DNA from: Planctomycetia bacterium
GTDB lineage: Bacteria > Planctomycetota > Planctomycetia > Pirellulales > UBA1268
DNA length: 64,000 nucleotides
NCBI GenBank assembly: GCA_026401035.1
Contig: JAPLNR010000067.1
Coordinates: 36,239 to 100,238 of the forward strand
Direction: 5' to 3'
A model generated the notes under the pieces. The model did not search any database. It was not told the DNA's origin and saw only the letters and a program-made list of their open reading frames with translations. The position numbers were made by a program, and so were the translations under genes. This document shows positions 16,874-25,395 of this stretch, piece after piece (positions within the stretch are counted from its first letter, which is position 1; every line of letters starts with the position of its first letter).

Positions 16874-17083
16874 ATGACCGACATTCCGAGATTCGACATT
16901 CCCTCGACGCCCACCCGCATCGAAATGTTTCGAGCGTTTCGCGGGTACTTGGAGAAGACAACGGGCAAGAAACTGGCCACGGCGTGGTACGCGGACAGTC
17001 CGGAAGAGAAGCCGGGCCTGTACGAGGATCAGCCGGAAGTCTTGGCGGCTCTGAAAAAGAAGGGGGAAGAAAATGCCACCTGA
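16874..17083 (+). CDS. Small hypothetical protein (69 aa)
   Basis: Begins MTDIPRFDIPSTPTRIEMFRAFRGYL, then TGKKLATAWYADSPEEKPGLYEDQPEVLAALKKK. No signal peptide. An upstream AGGAAG at 9 nt before ATG is a good ribosome-binding site and decides this start against an upstream in-frame one at 16646 that would cover the antitoxin. It overlaps the next gene by 11 nt, so the two are probably cotranscribed. Family not recognised. Confidence 0.65.
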   Translation: MTDIPRFDIPSTPTRIEMFRAFRGYLEKTTGKKLATAWYADSPEEKPGLYEDQPEVLAALKKKGEENAT

Positions 17084-17504
17084 CACGTTGACAATCTATC
17101 CCTACAGGCTTCGTGAAACGTGGGTGTTCGACGATCCTCACACGCGACTCAAGGAGGAAGCGTTCGTGAGCGGTGCATCGGAGATGATCAGCCGCCTCGT
17201 CTCGACGAAGCGAATCCCGCGAGCCGAGAAGGGTTTCGCGATGACGTTCTCCGACAAGCCCTTCGAAGGCCACGACGCTGTGCTCTCGCTCCTCCGACCG
17301 GACGAGTACGAAGGCAACTGGTATCACGGCTACGTCACCGGCCTCCGAATGGAGTGCTGGCTGTGCCCGGCCCTGCTCTGCTACTTCCCGTCCGCGCCGG
17401 AGAATATTTACGTCCGCGCGGACCCACTGCCGTCTGGCGTGAACCCGATCTGGGAGCCGCCGGACGACGCCGAGCCAAGACGGTTTGTGGAGGCACCGAA
17501 ATAA
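17073..17504 (+). CDS. DUF6717-family protein
   Basis: 143 residues: IYPYRLRETWVFDDPHTRLKEEAFV, a SEMISRLV helix, GFAMTFSDKPFEGH, then YEGNWYHGYVTGLRMECWLCPALLCYF and YVRADPLPSGVNPIW. This conserved order of motifs matches DUF6717, a small planctomycete/proteobacterial family of unknown function. It overlaps the preceding 69-residue gene. The truncated relative at 15557 shows the family has been duplicated here. Confidence 0.7.
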   Translation: MPPDTLTIYPYRLRETWVFDDPHTRLKEEAFVSGASEMISRLVSTKRIPRAEKGFAMTFSDKPFEGHDAVLSLLRPDEYEGNWYHGYVTGLRMECWLCPALLCYFPSAPENIYVRADPLPSGVNPIWEPPDDAEPRRFVEAPK

Positions 17505-17621
17505 CCACGCCTAGTGACTTGCCGGAGATGCAGGCGAAGCAAAAAGAACTGCAAGACTGGCGAGGGACGCCGGTCATCGGGTCACGGAGCAGATTGCCGA
17601 CCAGTTCGCAGCCGCAGGCGG

Positions 17622-17822
17622 TCAGTTCATCCGGATCATCGTCGTGCCGTCGTTCGGGCACTTCTTTGAGCCCATCGTGCCATACTCCTGAATGAGTTTG
17701 CACTTCATGCACCTGTACTTGTAGCTCTTCGGGGCGGCCATCACGGAGCCGGCAACGAAAAAACTTGCTGCTGCAGAGATCGCACCGAGAAGTGCCTGCC
17801 GTCGCTGAATCAGGTCGTGCAT
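17622..17822 (-). CDS. Secreted small zinc-ribbon/rubredoxin-like protein
   Basis: 66 residues. The N-terminus reads RRQALLGAISAAASFFVAGSVMAAPKS, which looks like a signal peptide (possibly Tat-like RR start). The mature part has CMKCKLIQEYG and KKCPNDGTTM, giving two Cys pairs as in a rubredoxin or zinc ribbon. Function unknown. Confidence 0.65.
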   Translation of the reverse strand: MHDLIQRRQALLGAISAAASFFVAGSVMAAPKSYKYRCMKCKLIQEYGTMGSKKCPNDGTTMIRMN

Positions 17823-18045
17823 TTGCCACCTCGATATTCAAAAAGAATCCAAGCTCAGCAACGCAGCCTACACCCCCTCCCAAAGGGTAGGCAAGGACTC
17901 TCTGGGGGATTATGGTGTCAAAACAAGGGAGGGAGAGAGACGCGTTTGGGGCTTTGTTTCATGGGATTGCAAGACGACGCCCCAAGGGTGTTCATCGGGC
18001 CTGCTTCAATATCCGTCCCCACAAACTGGCTCTGGGTTCGAGGCG

Positions 18046-18382
18046 ATGAGCGACAACTGGCACTTCACTCGAAACAAAGAACGGCAGGGCCCGGTGTCCT
18101 TTGCCAGGCTCAAGGGAAATGGCCCGTGAAGGCTGGCTGAACCGTGACGACCTTGTCTGGCACTCAGGCCTGAAGGAATGGACGCCGGCTGCACAGGTTC
18201 AAGGACTGTTTGGCACCTCGGTCAGCCAGATGTTTCAACAGGCGATCTCGGGAAATGGCGAGCCCAAGCCGGCGGGAAATGACCCAGCAGCCCGTCCGCC
18301 CGAGATGCCGGCGGTGAACACCGCCAGGCGTCGTAGTCCCAGCCGCCGAACGCTGTTGAGGGAGCCCGCAACCATCGGGTAA
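18046..18382 (+). pseudogene. GYF-domain (GYF_2) gene with 1-nt frameshift
   Basis: ATG at 18046 starts MSDNWHFTRNKERQGPVSFARLK, the opening of a GYF_2 domain. After AAG the frame shifts: one extra G at about 18113-18116 breaks it, and the remainder (EMAREGWLNRDDLVWHSGLKEWTPAAQVQGLF) continues in the next frame to 18382. Removing one G restores a complete GYF_2 domain. These domains bind peptides and usually precede membrane segments in planctomycetes; none follows here, so the gene also looks C-terminally truncated. A sequencing error is possible. Confidence 0.7.
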
Positions 18383-18391
18383 ACTTGGTTG

Positions 18392-18625
18392 TTGCCGAAA
18401 GTATTCGAGAAAGACGGCTATTCGTTTTTCTTCTACAGCAACGAACATACGCCAGTTCAAATACACGTGCGCCGTGGCGAAGCTGAGGCGGTATTCGTTG
18501 TTGAGCCAGAAGTTGAACTCCGTGAATCCGTTGGATTCAATGTCCGGGAGTTGTCGCGAGCGGAGGATCTCATTCATGACCACCTCGAACTCATCAAACA
18601 AAAGTGGGCCGAGCACCTTGGTTGA
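18392..18625 (+). CDS. DUF4160 domain protein
   Basis: 77 residues: LPKVFEKDGYSFFFYSNEHTPVQIHVRRGEAEAVF followed by PEVELRESVGFNVRELSRAEDLIHDHLELI. This is the DUF4160 signature (family members start MPKVF), usually found next to DUF2442. No ATG is available because a TAA lies at 18380, so the start is TTG at 18392 (or 18389). It overlaps the DUF2442 gene, a common coupled pair with toxin-antitoxin-like organisation; activity is unproven. Confidence 0.7.
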   Translation: MPKVFEKDGYSFFFYSNEHTPVQIHVRRGEAEAVFVVEPEVELRESVGFNVRELSRAEDLIHDHLELIKQKWAEHLG

Positions 18626-18866
18626 CCGTGCCTTGAAGGCATGGCATGACCGCGGCCTGATCTTCGTCAGGTTCGCGAGTGGCCATGAGGTGAACTTTCC
18701 AACGAAAGGCAATCCGCGTTTGGAGGGGGCGGAAGAGGTTGATCTTGGCCGCATCGAGATCTCGCCGTTTGGCCTGCACTGGCCGACGCTTGACGAGGAT
18801 CTTTCCTTCGCGGGAATCCTCGAGGGCCGATATGGCCAGCACGGCCGCGTCGCTGACAAGGCGTAA
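18618..18866 (+). CDS. DUF2442 domain protein
   Basis: 82 residues from TTG 18618: DRGLIFVRFASGHEVNFPTKGNPRLEGA, then EVDLGRIEISPFGLHWPTLDEDLSFAGILEGRYG. The SPFGLHWPTLDEDLS motif is typical of DUF2442. It overlaps the DUF4160 stop by 8 nt. TTG is chosen because no ATG or GTG exists nearby in frame that keeps the domain; an ATG at 18474 would overlap most of DUF4160. Confidence 0.7.
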   Translation: MVDRALKAWHDRGLIFVRFASGHEVNFPTKGNPRLEGAEEVDLGRIEISPFGLHWPTLDEDLSFAGILEGRYGQHGRVADKA

Positions 18867-18942
18867 CAAAGCCAGCCAATGGTGCCGACGTCGTATCCGG
18901 TTCGCAGTGACCTGTCCCCCTTCAACAAGGCCACACGGCAAG

Positions 18943-18999
18943 CTGGAAAAAGAGGCACGTATGAAACCGACATTGTCAAACAGCGGATGGGGTGGGATT
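18943..18999. repeat. Left attachment-site repeat of the tRNA-Ser island
   Basis: 57 bp matching 34991-35047 in direct orientation with one mismatch (18959 G, 35007 T). The last 15 bp are the 3' end of the tRNA-Ser gene (on the minus strand); the other 42 bp are its 3' flank. Only a tRNA tail is present here, as expected for the integration scar at the distal end of an island. Confidence 0.9.
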
Positions 19000-19129
19000 C
19001 TTCCGGCGAGGATTCACCATCCGCCCGGATTCATGGGGTTTGCGCTGCAACCCCACTGGGAGCATGGTTTTACATGTGTCTGGAAGCGTGTGTCGAAAAC
19101 CGGTCAGAGACGGTTTTCGGCGGACATTC

Positions 19130-19150
19130 CTAGCACGTTTCTAGCACACG
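19130..19150 (+). promoter_or_regulatory. Candidate integrase arm site (left end)
   Basis: CTAGCAC-GTTTCT-AGCACACG. The same spaced pattern occurs twice at the right end (34870-34890 and 34935-34955). Direct AGCAC half-repeats about 9 nt apart are typical of arm-type integrase sites. Confidence 0.5.
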
Positions 19151-19176
19151 GAATTTTTCGCGACGCCGAAAACGGT

Positions 19177-19196
19177 CGGATGATCCGTATCATCCG
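19177..19196. promoter_or_regulatory. Perfect palindrome upstream of the serine recombinase
   Basis: CGGATGAT-CCGT-ATCATCCG: 8-bp arms with a 4-nt spacer, 49 nt before the recombinase start. Another inverted repeat (CGAAAACCG / CGGTTTTCG) lies at about 19095-19120. Could be an operator or recombinase site. Confidence 0.4.
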
Positions 19197-19244
19197 CCAC
19201 GCGCTCCCCTGCCCTGCCAGCGCCGCCCTGGCGGGAGGTGCGGC

Positions 19245-21239
19245 ATGAACCTTCGCGAACCATTGGCCATTCCGGCCGACCGTCCGATCGACGTTCTGAT
19301 CCACACACGCTACTCGACCGACGAGCAGAGTCAATCGAGCATCGATGGGCAGATCAACTCCTGCCAGCGGTTTCTGACCGCCAACCTTCCCAGGGAATGC
19401 CGGCCCGAGCAGGTCAACGTGGAGATCATTCGCGAGCCGGAGATCAGCGGCGAGATCGCCGACCGGCCCGGGATCAATCAGGTCTGGGCCGGCATTAGGG
19501 ACCACCGCTGGGATGTCATTTTGGCCGAGGAATCGAGCCGGCTCTATCGGCATATGACGTTTGCATCGCAGTTTTTCGACACCGCGGTCGATGCCGGCAT
19601 CCGGGTGATCTGCCCGACCGACTACATCGATACCGCCGATGAGGACTGGCCCGAACGGCTGCACTCGGCACTCGGGCATCACGGCCGGGCCAACCACTTC
19701 ACAAGGAACCGGATCAAGAGAGCCCAGGAAAGCCGCTGGCTCTCCGGCGCGGCGATGGGGCCGCTCGCCATCGGCTACAAGCGGCGGCCATCGATTCCGG
19801 CAACGGCCGGTCAGCCGGCGAGAGGGCCGTTCTTCGACTCAATAGACGAGGAGTTCAAGGCGGTCATCGTGGAGATCTTCGAGCGGACCGCCAACGACGA
19901 GCCGCCCTGGGCGGTCGCCGACTGGCTGACCTCGATCAAGTTCCCGAAGGCGAAGAACAGCCAGAAGCCGGAATGGACCGCGGGCAATGTGATCTCGCTG
20001 CTGCGCCGGCCGATCTACCGCGGCGAGGAGGTGTTTCGCACGAAGTATTCCAAGCGGGAACTCCGCACGGGCCGCTCGAAGCTCGTCTGGAATGCCAAGA
20101 ACGCCGTACTTACCAGGAAGAGCGAGCACCTGCGGATGGTCAGTGACTGGCTGTGGTATCGGGCCAACACTGTTATTGATCGACGTTGCACCCGTCTGCA
20201 TCCCAAGCGGGGTGCAGAGCATCCTCTGACAGGAAAACCCCGTGACTCCCGAAAGCTCCTTTCGACGCTCTTCGTCTGCGGCATCTGCGGCGGGCCGATG
20301 CATGCCGAGGGCCGCAACGAGGGCGGCTACCGCTGCGCCAACTCAAAGCGGTACACCTGCTGGAACCGGGCTACTTGTCTCCGGGCACAGGCTCACCCAA
20401 CGATTCTCCGGCAGGTTGTTGATGCGCTGATGTCGGTGACCGGCGTCAGCGACCTGCTGGTGGCCCGCGTTCAGGAGCTGCATGCCACCGGCGGCGATAT
20501 CGCTGCCGAGCGGCGGTCCCTTGAGTCCGAGGCCCGGAAGCTTACGACGAGCATCGAGAACATCGGACTGGCAATCGAACGCGGTGCCGGCAGCATCGAC
20601 TCCTTGGCCGAGCGGTTGGCCGGTCGGGAGCGGGAACTCAAGCTGGTGCGATCGCGGCTCGAGGAACTGGCCTCGCGGGAAAGTCAGCGGGCCGAACTAC
20701 CGTCGCCCGAGGCGCTTCTCGGGCATCTGGAATCGCTCCGTGTCGATCTCATCGCGGGGGACCGTCGGGCCGCGATCATCCTGCGCAGCCTGCTTCACGG
20801 GCCGATCCGGGCGGTGCCCTACCAACAGTTCGGTAGCGACAAGGTCGTCCTGCGGGCCGAGTTCGAGGTGACGCTCACCAGTGGCCTTCCGACCACAATC
20901 GCCGAATCCATCCGGCAGGATGGCGTTGAAGCGGTGGATGGCCTCACGCTCGTAAGGAGGCCGATTGTCGCTGATCTCTTTGAGATGTCCGCTGTTCCTC
21001 GGCATGCCGTCGAGGCCCATGCTCTCCAGGAGACCGGTATGTCGCTCTCCAAGATCGGTACGGCAATCGGTATCTCCAAGCGGCTGGCGGGCCTTGCCGC
21101 TCAGGTGGGCGCTGCGATGGCAGCGCGTGGCCTGACCGATCCGTTTGTGAGGCTCACGGAGCGGCCGGAGAAAGTTTCCCGGTGGAGCCGCAAGCGCGGT
21201 CACTGGGACGCTGGCGATGAACACCGCCAGGCCTCTTAG
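19245..21239 (+). CDS. Large serine recombinase with zinc ribbon and coiled coil
   Basis: 664 residues. The N-terminal resolvase domain begins HTRYSTDEQSQSSIDGQ; the Ser of TRYS (residue 24) is the expected nucleophile, and EISGEIADRPGI plus LAEESSRLYRHM match the domain. A recombinase domain follows (YKRR, WTAGNVISLLRRPIYRG), then a zinc ribbon (CGICGGPM ... C) near 345, and a long charged helix (IAAERRSLESEARKLTTSIENIG) forming a coiled coil. The order is normal for transposon/phage large serine integrases, but the catalytic domain lacks a clear second Arg-rich motif readable by eye. It is just inside the left att repeat. Confidence 0.85.
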   Translation: MNLREPLAIPADRPIDVLIHTRYSTDEQSQSSIDGQINSCQRFLTANLPRECRPEQVNVEIIREPEISGEIADRPGINQVWAGIRDHRWDVILAEESSRLYRHMTFASQFFDTAVDAGIRVICPTDYIDTADEDWPERLHSALGHHGRANHFTRNRIKRAQESRWLSGAAMGPLAIGYKRRPSIPATAGQPARGPFFDSIDEEFKAVIVEIFERTANDEPPWAVADWLTSIKFPKAKNSQKPEWTAGNVISLLRRPIYRGEEVFRTKYSKRELRTGRSKLVWNAKNAVLTRKSEHLRMVSDWLWYRANTVIDRRCTRLHPKRGAEHPLTGKPRDSRKLLSTLFVCGICGGPMHAEGRNEGGYRCANSKRYTCWNRATCLRAQAHPTILRQVVDALMSVTGVSDLLVARVQELHATGGDIAAERRSLESEARKLTTSIENIGLAIERGAGSIDSLAERLAGRERELKLVRSRLEELASRESQRAELPSPEALLGHLESLRVDLIAGDRRAAIILRSLLHGPIRAVPYQQFGSDKVVLRAEFEVTLTSGLPTTIAESIRQDGVEAVDGLTLVRRPIVADLFEMSAVPRHAVEAHALQETGMSLSKIGTAIGISKRLAGLAAQVGAAMAARGLTDPFVRLTERPEKVSRWSRKRGHWDAGDEHRQAS

Positions 21240-21271
21240 GCCGGTTTCTATCAATCGGAATGTGTTGGCTC

Positions 21272-21302
21272 GCGGCCGTGGCGGCCTCTGCTGCCACGGC
21301 CG
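21272..21302 (+). terminator. Strong hairpin after the serine recombinase
   Basis: GCGGCCGTGGC and its near-complement GCTGCCACGGCCGC flank a short loop, followed by TTTATTT. It lies 32 nt after the recombinase stop, in a position fitting an intrinsic terminator, although the T-run is interrupted. Confidence 0.5.
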
Positions 21303-21348
21303 CTTTATTTCGTGTCTGTCCCGTCCCAATCTCCAGTCAGAGGTTTCT

Positions 21349-21585
21349 ATGCGCATCGTGACCTACCACGGTCGACCTGTGTCTCGTATCCACCACCTGC
21401 CGAGCGGGTGGCTTCGCCTGAAGCTCTACGAACGACTTCCTGACGGCCGGCCGCGGTGTCTGCGGATCTCATCGGACCAGTGGGTCCATGGCCGCCGCAA
21501 CGAGTATTTCGACGACAACGTTTCCCGCAGCCAGGTCTGCCGAAAGATCGCCTCCGACTACGTTCGGAGCCTGCAGCACCACTGA
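21349..21585 (+). CDS. Small hypothetical protein beside the serine recombinase
   Basis: 78 residues: MRIVTYHGRPVSRIHHLPSGWLRLKLYERLPDGRP, then RISSDQWVHGRRNEYFDDNVSRSQVCRKIASDYVRSL. Basic, no signal peptide, AGAGG six nt before the ATG. Small DNA-binding-like partners are common next to recombinases, but no family is recognised. It is followed by a clear intrinsic terminator, so the recombinase unit ends here. Confidence 0.6.
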   Translation: MRIVTYHGRPVSRIHHLPSGWLRLKLYERLPDGRPRCLRISSDQWVHGRRNEYFDDNVSRSQVCRKIASDYVRSLQHH

Positions 21586-21592
21586 GCCGCAA

Positions 21593-21622
21593 AGCCGTCC
21601 CCACCCGGGGGCGGCTTTTTTT
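21593..21622 (+). terminator. Intrinsic terminator
   Basis: AGCCGTCCCC / GGGGGCGGCT forms a 10-bp stem (one G-U) with a short loop, followed directly by seven T. It starts 7 nt after the stop of the 78-residue gene. Confidence 0.85.
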
Positions 21623-21834
21623 AACTATCAGAGGGCACGGCCGAGGGGGAAAGCGGGCCGTGCGGTGCCCCGGCTCCGCGAAGCAGGAACAAGCCGCGCT
21701 CCCGGACGGGAGCCGTCGTTATTCCCGCTTTCAAGGGAGTAGGTCTGCTCCGTTATGCCACGCTTGCGGACTGAAATGCCCTCCGGCTCCTGATGCGTTG
21801 GCGAGTTCGGCCAGCGGCACGCCATAATCGTCTG

Positions 21835-22959
21835 ATGCACCTGAAAAAACGACATGCTGCCTCAGATTCGGTGGCCACGCCCGCGCTGGTCGTCGATGCC
21901 CAGTGCGTCGCCCGGAATATCGAGCGGCTTACGGCCTACGCTGCCCCGCATGGAATCGCGGTCCGGCCGCATGCCAAGACCCACAAGAGCGTCGAACTCG
22001 TGAGGCTGCAACTCGCAGCCGGCGCATGCGGAATTACAGTAGCGAAAGTCGGGGAAGCCGAGGCTCTCCTGCCTTCCTTTAGTGACCACTCGCCGGACGT
22101 CCTTGTGGGGTATCCGGTCGTTGATCCGGTGCGAGCCGAGCGACTGGCTGGCCTCGCTCGTACGGCAACGGTACGGGTAGCGCTCGATTCCGCCTTCGCC
22201 GTGGACGCCGTCGGGGCAGCCGCCCGCATGGCCGGCACAACGATCGGCGTGCTCGTGGATCTCGACGTGGGCATGGGGAGGACTGGCGTGCCGACGCCCG
22301 AGGCCCTCGTGACGCTTGCGCAGGCCGTGGCAGCAACGCCGGGCCTGCGGCTCGACGGTATTTTTTGCTATCCGGGCCACATCTGGGCAAAGCCGGCCGA
22401 ACAGGCCGCGCCGCTGGCAGCCGTCGCCGCGAAGCTCCAGGAAGCAATCGACCTCTTTGACCGCCACGGCCTGTGCCGCGAGATCGTTTCCGGCGGCTCG
22501 ACGCCGACGGCGTATCAGTCGCACCTCGTGCCGCAGGTCACGGAGATCCGGCCGGGCACCTATGTGTTCAATGACATGAATACCGTCCACGGTGGGTTCT
22601 GCACGCTCGACGACTGTGCGGCCAGGATCGTCTGCACCGTCGTGAGCGACGCCGTGACTGGCCAAGTCGTGCTCGACGGCGGCACCAAGACCTTCACGAG
22701 CGACCGCTGCGGCCCCGCCCCCGACAGTGGCCATGGCTTCATCGTCGAATACCCCGACGCCACCATCACGAAGCTCACCGAAGAGCATGGCCAGGTGGAC
22801 GTGTCACGCTGCGGGCGACGGCCGCGGGTGGGCGAACGGGTGACGGTGATCCCGAACCACATCTGCCCGTGCATCAACCTGCAGGATGCCGTCTGGTGGC
22901 GGGAGGCCGATGGCCACCTGCGGACGCTCACCGTAGACGCCCGCGGCCTGCTGTCGTGA
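21835..22959 (+). CDS. PLP-dependent D-threonine aldolase / D-serine dehydratase-like enzyme (DSD1 family)
   Basis: 374 residues, fold type III (alanine racemase-like). RPHAKTHKS near residue 44-52 contains the expected PLP Lys (K48). HIWAKP-like and SGGSTPT (phosphate-binding Gly/Ser loop) lie mid-protein, and PNHICPCIN near the C-terminus supplies the metal-binding His and Cys of the D-serine dehydratase-like branch. The family acts on D-amino acids (dehydration or aldol cleavage). The start ATG at 21835 is favoured over an in-frame ATG at 21793. It converges on the dipeptidase-led operon (14-nt gap), which suggests a shared pathway. Confidence 0.85.
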   Translation: MHLKKRHAASDSVATPALVVDAQCVARNIERLTAYAAPHGIAVRPHAKTHKSVELVRLQLAAGACGITVAKVGEAEALLPSFSDHSPDVLVGYPVVDPVRAERLAGLARTATVRVALDSAFAVDAVGAAARMAGTTIGVLVDLDVGMGRTGVPTPEALVTLAQAVAATPGLRLDGIFCYPGHIWAKPAEQAAPLAAVAAKLQEAIDLFDRHGLCREIVSGGSTPTAYQSHLVPQVTEIRPGTYVFNDMNTVHGGFCTLDDCAARIVCTVVSDAVTGQVVLDGGTKTFTSDRCGPAPDSGHGFIVEYPDATITKLTEEHGQVDVSRCGRRPRVGERVTVIPNHICPCINLQDAVWWREADGHLRTLTVDARGLLS

Positions 22960-22973
22960 CCGCCGGATGTGTG

Positions 22974-24062
22974 TCAGCCCCAGGCCTGCCGCAGGAAGCG
23001 TAGCCAGTTGCCGTGCATCACCTTCTCGATGTCGGCGGCTGAATAGCCACGCTTCGCGAGCAGGCTCGGCACGCTGGCGAGGTCGGCGATCGTTTCGAGA
23101 TCATGCGGGGCCTGCTCGCGGCCGAAGGCGCCGTCGAGGTCGGACCCCATGCCGATGTGATCGGCGTTGCCCGCGATCTGGCAGATGTGGTCGAGGTGGT
23201 CGAGCATCACCTCAAGATCACAGTTCATCTCCGTGGGCTGCGATTTCCCGCGCACCCAGCCCGGCACCATCATCCAAGCGTCGAGTGCCCCGCCGATCAC
23301 GGCCCCGCGGTCCACGAGCGCCTTGATCATCTCGTCGGAAAACTGTCGGTTGTGGTTCACCAGTGCCCGGCAGTTGTTATGGCTCGCCCAGACCGGCCCC
23401 TCGAAGATTTCGAGGGCCTCCCAGAAGGCGGCGTCGCAGAGGTGCGTGGCATCGAGGATCAGGCCGAGCCGATCCATCTCGCCGATCAGTTCGCGGCCGG
23501 CGGCATTGAGCGAGGCCGAGGCGTCGGTACCGTGGGCATACCGGCCGGGACCGTAATGGGCGGGTCCGAGGGCGCGGAGGCCGTAGCCGTAGGCCCGTTC
23601 GAGGTGTCGCGTCGTGATGAGCGAATCGGCCCCTTCGAGCGAGAGGATGTAGCCGATCGGGAGCCGTGACGTGTCGCGGCCGGCGGCGATCGCCTCCTGC
23701 CAACGGGCCACGTGCGCGTCGAGCCCGGCGCGATCGACGATCTGCACGATCTCCCCGGACTCTTCCATGGTGCGATACCACTGCAGCTGGGCCTGCGTCT
23801 GCGACCAGGCCTGCTCGGGCGACGCCCAGCCGGGGAGCGGGTTGTCGGGGGCGACGTAGCGGGCGATCTGCGTGGCCACGACGAGGCCGATCTGGCCGCG
23901 CCTGAGATCGGGAAACGACACCACCGCATTGCCCCGGTCGGGCTTGTCGGTGAGGCCGCGAGCCCGCTCGCGGGCGTTGAGCTCGGTCGCAGGGATCCGC
24001 AGGTCGCGGTTCCACTCCATCGCGTTCATCGAGAGGTCGAGGTGGGCGTCGATCGTAAACAT
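22974..24062 (-). CDS. Membrane dipeptidase (peptidase M19 family)
   Basis: 362 residues. The zinc ligands of the M19 renal-dipeptidase family are visible: the N-terminal DAHLD (H7, D9), the bridging Glu in ILSLEGADS (about 143), two His in ILDATHLCD and WASHNNCRAL, and GMGSDLDGAFG near the end. No signal peptide here despite the name. Members hydrolyse dipeptides, often with a D-residue at the C-terminal position. It is last in a four-gene operon with the GntP permease, KDPG-type aldolase and RidA-like protein. Confidence 0.9.
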   Translation of the reverse strand: MFTIDAHLDLSMNAMEWNRDLRIPATELNARERARGLTDKPDRGNAVVSFPDLRRGQIGLVVATQIARYVAPDNPLPGWASPEQAWSQTQAQLQWYRTMEESGEIVQIVDRAGLDAHVARWQEAIAAGRDTSRLPIGYILSLEGADSLITTRHLERAYGYGLRALGPAHYGPGRYAHGTDASASLNAAGRELIGEMDRLGLILDATHLCDAAFWEALEIFEGPVWASHNNCRALVNHNRQFSDEMIKALVDRGAVIGGALDAWMMVPGWVRGKSQPTEMNCDLEVMLDHLDHICQIAGNADHIGMGSDLDGAFGREQAPHDLETIADLASVPSLLAKRGYSAADIEKVMHGNWLRFLRQAWG

Positions 24063-24075
24063 GGTTTCGGCTTCC

Positions 24076-25392
24076 TTAGATGATTCGGGCCAGCACGAGC
24101 ACGCCGGCCAGGCCCACGACCGACACGATCGTCTCCATCACGGTCCAGCTCTTGAGCGTGTCGGCGAGGCTGACGTTGAAGTATTCCTTGAACAGCCAGA
24201 AGCCCGCGTCGTTCACGTGGGATAGCGCGAGGCTGCCGGCCCCGATCGCGAGCACCATCAGGTTTGCATCGACGCCCCCGGCGGTCACGACCGGCGCGAG
24301 AATCCCCGCGGCCGTGAGCCCTGCCACCGTGGCCGAGCCCACGCAGGCGCGGATCACGGCGGTCACGAGCCAGCCGAGCACGAGCGGATCGAGCGGCAGG
24401 CCCTGGAGCGCCTCGCCGATCCGGCTGTTCACACCGCTGGCGACGAGCACCTGCTTGAAGGCTCCCGAGCCGCCGATGACGAGCAGGATCGAGGCCACGT
24501 CACCGATGGCGGCGGCGAAGGTGTTCATCACCGCCGGCAGGGACCGGCCGCGGGCGAGGCCGAGCGTGGCGGTCGCGAAGAGGAGCGCCGTGAGCATCAC
24601 CACGTCGGGGTCGGCGACGAATTTCATGATCGAGGCCGCGGCCGAATCGGCAGGCACCACCGCCCCGCCGATGGCCGTCACGAGCAAAAGCACGGCCGGC
24701 AACAGGGCCGTGAGAATACTCACGCCCGCCCCCGGCAGCTCATGCTCGGGCCGCGACGTGCTCGTGAGGCCGGTGAGCGGCCGGGCAGGGATCGCCGCCA
24801 CGGCCCGCGCGAAGACCGGGCCGGCGAGCACGAGCGCCGGCACGGCGATGATGAGGCCGTACAGCAGCGTGAGCCCGAGGCTCGCGCCGAACGTCGAGAC
24901 CAGCGCCGTCGGGGCCGGATGGGGCGGCAGCAGTCCGTGGGCCACGCTCAGGGCCGCGAGGGCCGGCAGCGCCACCACGAGCGGCGGGAGCCGGTATCGC
25001 TCCACCACCGCGAAGATGATCGGTACGAGCAGCACGAAGCCCACGCCGTAGAAGAGTGGGATGCCGACGATGAACCCGGTGAGCATCATCGCCCAGGCCA
25101 TGCGTTTTTCACCGCATGCGCCGACGAGCGTGTCGGCGATCCGTTGGGCCGCGCCGCTTTCCACGACGAGCTTGCCGAGCATCGCCCCGCACACGATCAC
25201 GATCGCGAGCGACCCGAGGATGTCGCCGATGCCCTTGCGCACGGCCCCCGGCACGTCGGCCAGCGGCATGCCGAGCGCCACAGCCGCCCCTGCCGAGACG
25301 AGGACGAACGCCAGGAACGGATGCACCTTCGCCCATGCGACGAGCACCACGAGGGCGGCGATCGCAACGGCGATGACGACGAGCGGCAGCAT
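24076..25392 (-). CDS. GntP-family gluconate/organic-acid permease
   Basis: 438 residues with 12 or so hydrophobic helices. Seen: MLPLVVIAVAIAALVVLVAWAKVHPFLAFVLVS at the N-terminus, GIGDILGSLAIVIVCGAMLGKLVVESGAAQRIA, and LPPHPAPTALVSTFG, all GntP family landmarks. Family members import gluconate, D-glycerate, D-serine or related acids with protons. Given the neighbours, a hydroxy acid or D-amino acid is more likely than gluconate (inference). It starts 3 nt after the aldolase stop. Confidence 0.85.
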   Translation of the reverse strand: MLPLVVIAVAIAALVVLVAWAKVHPFLAFVLVSAGAAVALGMPLADVPGAVRKGIGDILGSLAIVIVCGAMLGKLVVESGAAQRIADTLVGACGEKRMAWAMMLTGFIVGIPLFYGVGFVLLVPIIFAVVERYRLPPLVVALPALAALSVAHGLLPPHPAPTALVSTFGASLGLTLLYGLIIAVPALVLAGPVFARAVAAIPARPLTGLTSTSRPEHELPGAGVSILTALLPAVLLLVTAIGGAVVPADSAAASIMKFVADPDVVMLTALLFATATLGLARGRSLPAVMNTFAAAIGDVASILLVIGGSGAFKQVLVASGVNSRIGEALQGLPLDPLVLGWLVTAVIRACVGSATVAGLTAAGILAPVVTAGGVDANLMVLAIGAGSLALSHVNDAGFWLFKEYFNVSLADTLKSWTVMETIVSVVGLAGVLVLARII

Positions 25393-25395
25393 GGC

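Noticed and set aside
18985..18999. tRNA-like sequence at the left island end
   Set aside because: Only 15 nt of the tRNA 3' end are present; it is an att remnant, not a second tRNA gene.
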